This document shows, piece by piece, positions 6,584-9,524 of a DNA stretch of 9,524 bases (the first letter of the stretch is position 1; the number at the start of each line of letters is the position of its first letter). The position numbers and the translations under genes are program-made. The notes beneath the pieces were generated by a model. The model was not told the origin of the DNA. It saw only the letters and a program-made list of their open reading frames with translations, and ran no database searches. Source of the DNA: Gammaproteobacteria bacterium (GTDB lineage: Bacteria > Pseudomonadota > Gammaproteobacteria > Pseudomonadales > UBA3067); assembly GCA_002402085.1 (NCBI GenBank), contig NVVB01000003.1:55605-65128 (forward strand), given 5' to 3'.

Positions 6584-7077
6584 GTTTTTCTATGTTAGCG
6601 CCCCGAGTCTGTCGGCTAGTACGCCGCATGGCCTGCTGAATTATGTTTCTTGCGGTGCTTGATTCGCGCTGCGTACCTCGCTTTGTTCCGGCTCTAAAGT
6701 GAGCTTATTAGTCCTTCTATCCAATCGCTTAGCCGATAACGCATCCGTTTTATAATAATTCGTGCATTCACTCGACGTGGGTTTTTGGGCCTCCATGTTG
6801 TTCAGTGGTGAGGTTCATAGAGTGCGCGATTTTTATTCGTTGGGCTGTCAAGAAATTGCTTAAATTTGTGTTTTTATTTAGCCGCGTAGCGCGTGACAAT
6901 CTTTATAATGGGGTTATTCCATTGTGTGTTGTCTGTTGCGAATTATCCCTAAAGAAAATATTTAGAAGTTTTTAATAGATTCTTGGGTGAGGCAGAATTT
7001 GGTCTATTCTATTTATACAGGAACCCTATATTGGGTTGTTATAAAGTGAAGTCGTTTTTTGTGGAAGAGGAAAAATC
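6584..7077. other. 494-bp gene-free region between the che block and the hsb/hpt block
   Basis: No plausible gene is seen; the forward-strand frames I read give only peptides of about 15-22 codons without ribosome binding sites. No strong intrinsic terminator follows cheB. Elements seen are: GCCGATAA at 6732-6739, identical to the FliA -10 consensus but with no -35 box at the right distance; TATAAT at 6904-6909 without a convincing -35; a small dyad AATGG-N7-CCATT at about 6907-6923; and the dyad AACCC-N6-GGGTT at 7022-7037. The region becomes AT-rich toward hsbA, as expected if a promoter for the second block lies there. Confidence 0.5.
7022..7037. promoter_or_regulatory. Dyad AACCCTATATTGGGTT upstream of hsbA
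   Basis: AACCC (7022-7026) and GGGTT (7033-7037) are perfect inverted repeats around an AT spacer TATATT. They lie about 40 bases before the hsbA ATG and just after a weak -10-like stretch near 7005-7018. The dyad could be an operator or a small leader hairpin. The evidence is the symmetry and position only. Confidence 0.25.
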
Positions 7078-7383
7078 ATGGCTATATGGTCTTCACAGTC
7101 TCAGGATGGTAAAGAGCTAACAATAAAGATTCAAGGTCGTTTTGATTTTAGCGCCCATCAAGAGTTTAGAGACGCTTATGAAGAAACGTCTGAGCCCCCA
7201 GAGCAGTACGTGGTGGATATGAAAGATACCACCTATCTGGACAGTTCTGCACTCGGTATGTTGTTGTTGCTCCGGGATCATGCGGGAGGAGATACTGCCA
7301 ATATCAGTATTGTCAATTGTAATCCTGACGTTAAAAAAATACTTACGATATCCAATTTCGAACAGCTATTTGGCATCAATTAA
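7078..7383 (+). CDS. hsbA: STAS-domain anti-sigma factor antagonist, HsbA-like
   Basis: This 101-residue protein is a single STAS domain of the SpoIIAA/RsbV type. It carries the signature TTYLDSSALGMLLLLRD (about 51-66); S56/S57 include the serine that partner-switch kinases phosphorylate, most likely S57 by alignment with SpoIIAA S58. The fold elements before it (IKIQGRFDFSAHQEFRDAY) and after it (ISIVNCNPDVKKILTISNF) are typical. In Pseudomonas, HsbA is phosphorylated and dephosphorylated by HsbR and binds the anti-sigma-28 factor FlgM or a diguanylate cyclase, linking HptB to motility and biofilm. Here it is followed after 33 bp by the HsbR-like regulator and then an Hpt protein, the same trio, which supports the HsbA name over a generic STAS protein. 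GAGGA at 7067-7071 is a good ribosome binding site 6 bases from the ATG. No FlgM is visible in the window. Confidence 0.88.
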   Translation: MAIWSSQSQDGKELTIKIQGRFDFSAHQEFRDAYEETSEPPEQYVVDMKDTTYLDSSALGMLLLLRDHAGGDTANISIVNCNPDVKKILTISNFEQLFGIN

Positions 7384-7404
7384 CCTGATCGCTGTTCAAT
7401 AATT

Positions 7405-7419
7405 GGAGCGCTCCGTTTG
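7405..7419 (+). promoter_or_regulatory. Ribosome binding site fixing the TTG start of hsbR
   Basis: GGAG at 7405-7408 is followed after 8 bases by TTG at 7417. The next in-frame codons upstream contain no ATG or GTG before the TAA at 7381-7383. The first in-frame ATG downstream falls inside the receiver domain, after the DDND acidic motif. TTG is therefore the only sensible start. Confidence 0.8.
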
Positions 7420-9147
7420 TTAGTTTTTGATGCAGGGCAGGATCCGCTTAAGGTCCTGATCGCTGACGATAATGATTCCGATCGGATGATTTTGCAAGCC
7501 TTTGTGAAAAAACAAGGCCATATTCCGATCAATGCGCGGGATGGCCAAGAGGCGGTAGAGTTGTTCGAATCTGAACGGCCCGACATTGTCTTAATGGATG
7601 CCCTGATGCCCGTCATGGACGGGTTCGAGGCAGCCCGAGTCATTAAAGGCTTGGCCGGCGAGAATATGATTCCGATTATATTCTTAACGTCTTTGCAAGA
7701 TGCTGATTCGCTGGCGCGATGTTTGGATGTCGGGGGTGATGACTTTTTAAGCAAGCCCTACAATCGAGTGATACTGCAGGCCAAAATTACCGCGTTCAAT
7801 CGAATGCGTTTATTGCACTCCACTGTTCAAGCTCAACGTGATCAGATTATTCTGCACAATGAACATTTGATGCATGAGCAGGAAGTTGCAAAAAAAGTAT
7901 TCGATAACATTGCACACCCTGGTTGTTTGCAAGCGGGTAATATCAAATATTTGATATCACCTATGGCCGTATTTAATGGTGATGTACTCTTGGCGGCGCG
8001 AAAGCCTTCTGGGGGTATGTTAATATTTCTAGGTGACTTCACAGGGCATGGATTGCCCGCAGCGATTGGCGCAATGCCGACGTCTGAAATCTTCTATGGG
8101 ATGGCTCTAAAAGGCTTTTCCATGCAGGATATATTAAAAGAAATTAATAATAAGCTGAAAAAGATATTGCCAGTCGGTGTGTTCTGCTGTTGTTGTATGG
8201 TGGACATTAGTTTCCGCAAAGAAATTGCAGAAGTCTGGAATGGTGGATTACCCGATTGTTACATGTATCGCAGTGAGGGTCGAGAATCTGAGCCCATGCC
8301 ATCGTACCATTTACCACTCGGTGTGCTGGGAGGGATTAGTTTTTCTGCAGAAACGCGTCTCTATGAAATGAATCATGGCGATCGGATATTCTTATGGTCT
8401 GATGGCATCCATGAAGAAGAAGATGAAAACGAAGTAATGTTTGGCAACGAGCGCCTCATGGAGGTGTTTGACGAAAACACCGATCCTGAATTGGTGTTTG
8501 AAGAATTGCAACAAGCAGTACGAGATTTTACGGGCTCGACACTGCAGTGCGATGACCATTCGATTGTTGAAATTCAAAGTGTGCCCGAAGATGGCTTGAT
8601 AGAAAATGTGTCGGGCTATGCGTCGGACTATAAATCAGGTCCAAAAGATTGGAAGTTCGTCTTTCGGTTAGGCGCGAGTAGTTTAAAATCATTTAATCCG
8701 TTGCCTTTGCTTATACACATCCTAATGGAAGTGCCAGGGCTAAGAGCGCACTCGGGTAAAATTTATACCATATTATCCGAATTGTTTAATAATGCTCTGG
8801 AGCATGGGGTCATGGGACTCAGTTCTGAGTTGAAAAGTTCTTCGGCAGGTTTTGCTGAGTATTATCAGAAACGGCAAGAAAATTTGGAGTCACTCAACGA
8901 CTGCTTTGTAGAATTTGAGTTGGAGCATAAGCCATTAGAATGTGGTGGTGTATTGGATATGCTTGTTCGAGATAGCGGTAAGGGCTTTGAATTCAGTAAT
9001 GAACCTAAATCAGAGGTTGAATTAGGTAAAAGTGGTACTTATTGCGGTCGGGGTATTCCTTTGGTAAAAACCTTGTGTCGCTCGGTACTTCATTCGGAAG
9101 GCGGGTGTGCGGTCTCGGTCGTCTTTGAATGGCGAATTGAAGGATAG
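7417..9147 (+). CDS. hsbR: Response regulator with PP2C phosphatase and GHKL serine kinase domains, HsbR-like
   Basis: This 576-residue soluble protein has three domains. The receiver (about 10-125) carries the acidic residues D17/D18, phosphoacceptor D61 in VLMDALMP, T91 and K113 in SKPYN. A probable coiled-coil linker (about 130-165) leads to a PP2C/SpoIIE-type phosphatase domain (about 170-388) with metal-binding aspartates D207 (GDFTGHG), D329 (SDGIHE) and D379/D380 (CDDHS). A GHKL kinase domain of the SpoIIAB/RsbW class (about 415-573) follows, with N-box ELFNNALEHG (455-464), G1 box RDSGKGF (518-524) and G2 box GRGIPLV (544-550). In Pseudomonas HsbR, receiver phosphorylation by HptB shifts the balance between kinase and phosphatase action on the STAS partner HsbA. 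The preceding STAS gene and following Hpt gene match that pathway. Unusual details are the TTG start and four consecutive cysteines at 257-260 inside the phosphatase domain. Confidence 0.92.
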   Translation: MLVFDAGQDPLKVLIADDNDSDRMILQAFVKKQGHIPINARDGQEAVELFESERPDIVLMDALMPVMDGFEAARVIKGLAGENMIPIIFLTSLQDADSLARCLDVGGDDFLSKPYNRVILQAKITAFNRMRLLHSTVQAQRDQIILHNEHLMHEQEVAKKVFDNIAHPGCLQAGNIKYLISPMAVFNGDVLLAARKPSGGMLIFLGDFTGHGLPAAIGAMPTSEIFYGMALKGFSMQDILKEINNKLKKILPVGVFCCCCMVDISFRKEIAEVWNGGLPDCYMYRSEGRESEPMPSYHLPLGVLGGISFSAETRLYEMNHGDRIFLWSDGIHEEEDENEVMFGNERLMEVFDENTDPELVFEELQQAVRDFTGSTLQCDDHSIVEIQSVPEDGLIENVSGYASDYKSGPKDWKFVFRLGASSLKSFNPLPLLIHILMEVPGLRAHSGKIYTILSELFNNALEHGVMGLSSELKSSSAGFAEYYQKRQENLESLNDCFVEFELEHKPLECGGVLDMLVRDSGKGFEFSNEPKSEVELGKSGTYCGRGIPLVKTLCRSVLHSEGGCAVSVVFEWRIEG

Positions 9148-9223
9148 AATACTCTCGCAAGGGATCAGGCGATTGGTTGAAATTACACACAATGGAATTG
9201 TGAGCTGAGTTGGAGTGAAATGA

Positions 9224-9524
9224 ATGATTGGTTCCCCTCAAGACCATGTCGACAGCGTTATGCTGGACGAATTGAAGGAAGTCATGGAAGATGATTTCGG
9301 AATATTAATAGATACTTTTTTATCGGATTCGGAAATTCGTTTAGTGGACGTGAAAACTGCGTTCGATGAATCAAATAGCGAAAAGTTACGCGAGTCCGCC
9401 CATAGCTTAAAAGGCAGCTGTAGTAATGTAGGTGCCGCTAAGTTAGCGGATATTTGTAAACATGTTGAGGAACTGGGGCGGGTCAACAAAGCGTCGGAGG
9501 CGGGCGAATTGATCAAGGAGATTG
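9224..9524 (+). CDS. hptB: Histidine phosphotransfer protein, HptB-like (3' end outside window)
   Basis: Reading from ATG 9224 gives 100 codons that run off the window end, so the gene is partial. The translation begins MIGSPQDHVDSVMLDELKEV and has the Hpt core AHSLKGSCSNVGA, with the predicted phospho-histidine at H60. Upstream, EVMEDDFGILIDTFLSDSE (about 19-37) matches the first helix of small Hpt proteins. Known HptB proteins are about 115-120 residues, so perhaps 15-20 codons are missing. The ribosome binding site GGAG at 9212-9215 lies 8 bases before the ATG. In Pseudomonas, HptB receives phosphate from several hybrid sensor kinases and passes it to HsbR; position directly after an HsbR-like gene (76-bp gap) supports the same role here. 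A lone Hpt for another relay is the alternative. Confidence 0.85.
   Translation, partial: MIGSPQDHVDSVMLDELKEVMEDDFGILIDTFLSDSEIRLVDVKTAFDESNSEKLRESAHSLKGSCSNVGAAKLADICKHVEELGRVNKASEAGELIKEI

Noticed and set aside
6402..6629. Reverse-strand open frame over the end of cheB
   Set aside because: Overlaps the clearly coding cheB esterase domain and its protein shows no recognisable motif; it is a frame shadow.
6592..6845. Short forward peptides in the gap after cheB (15-22 codons)
   Set aside because: No ribosome binding sites and no recognisable sequence; expected by chance.
6904..6909. TATAAT as a sigma-70 promoter for hsbA
   Set aside because: The -10 hexamer is perfect but the bases 16-18 upstream (around GCCGCG) bear no resemblance to TTGACA, and there is no extended -10 TG.
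7384..7465. 11-bp direct repeat CCTGATCGCTG at 7384-7394 and 7455-7465
   Set aside because: One copy is inside the conserved receiver coding sequence; two copies only, no further structure, so probably coincidence.
7417..9147. SiaA-type membrane PP2C phosphatase (the siaABCD genes lie next to Che2 in P. aeruginosa)
   Set aside because: The protein has a receiver domain and a C-terminal GHKL kinase domain and no membrane segments, which fits HsbR and not SiaA.

Overview
The window looks like a piece of a motile, flagellated gammaproteobacterial chromosome of moderate GC (roughly mid-40s percent by eye). All recognisable genes lie on the + strand and encode chemotaxis or motility signalling proteins. 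The closest familiar arrangements are the second chemotaxis cluster of Pseudomonas aeruginosa (cheY-cheA-cheW-receptor-cheR-cheD-cheB) and the Pseudomonas HptB pathway (hsbA, hsbR, hptB). This suggests a marine or environmental member of the Pseudomonadales/Oceanospirillales/Cellvibrionales. The lineage is inferred from gene families and order only.

Layout. Bases 1-383 hold no gene but contain candidate promoter and leader elements for the che genes. Then come cheY (384-749), cheA (829-2955), cheW (3055-3642), a 257-bp gap with two hairpins and a 14-bp tandem repeat (3643-3899), cheR (start about 3900, to 4775), cheD (4775-5455, overlapping cheR by one base) and cheB (5501-6583). A 494-bp gene-free stretch (6584-7077) separates this block from a second one: a STAS-domain anti-sigma-antagonist (hsbA-like, 7078-7383), a response regulator fused to a PP2C phosphatase and a GHKL kinase domain (hsbR-like, 7417-9147, TTG start), and a histidine phosphotransfer protein cut off by the window end (hptB-like, 9224 onward).

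How the genes fit together. CheA, coupled by CheW to receptors encoded elsewhere, phosphorylates CheY (output) and CheB (adaptation). CheR and CheB methylate and demethylate receptors, and CheD deamidates them. The second block is a partner-switching module. In Pseudomonas, hybrid kinases feed phosphate through HptB to the receiver of HsbR, which sets whether HsbR phosphorylates or dephosphorylates HsbA; HsbA in turn binds FlgM or a diguanylate cyclase to choose between swimming and biofilm. All catalytic and phosphoacceptor residues I could check in the visible proteins are present, so both modules look intact.

The most interesting points are: direct adjacency of the chemotaxis block and the HptB partner-switching block; the absence of a receptor gene where related clusters carry one; hairpins (one followed by six T) in the cheW-cheR gap, which could lower cheRDB expression relative to cheYAW; and 14-bp tandem duplications in two separate intergenic gaps, one of which duplicates the cheW ribosome binding site. 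I see no mobile element, tRNA, rRNA or CRISPR. I do not see a clearly new system; the novelty, if any, lies in arrangement and regulation.
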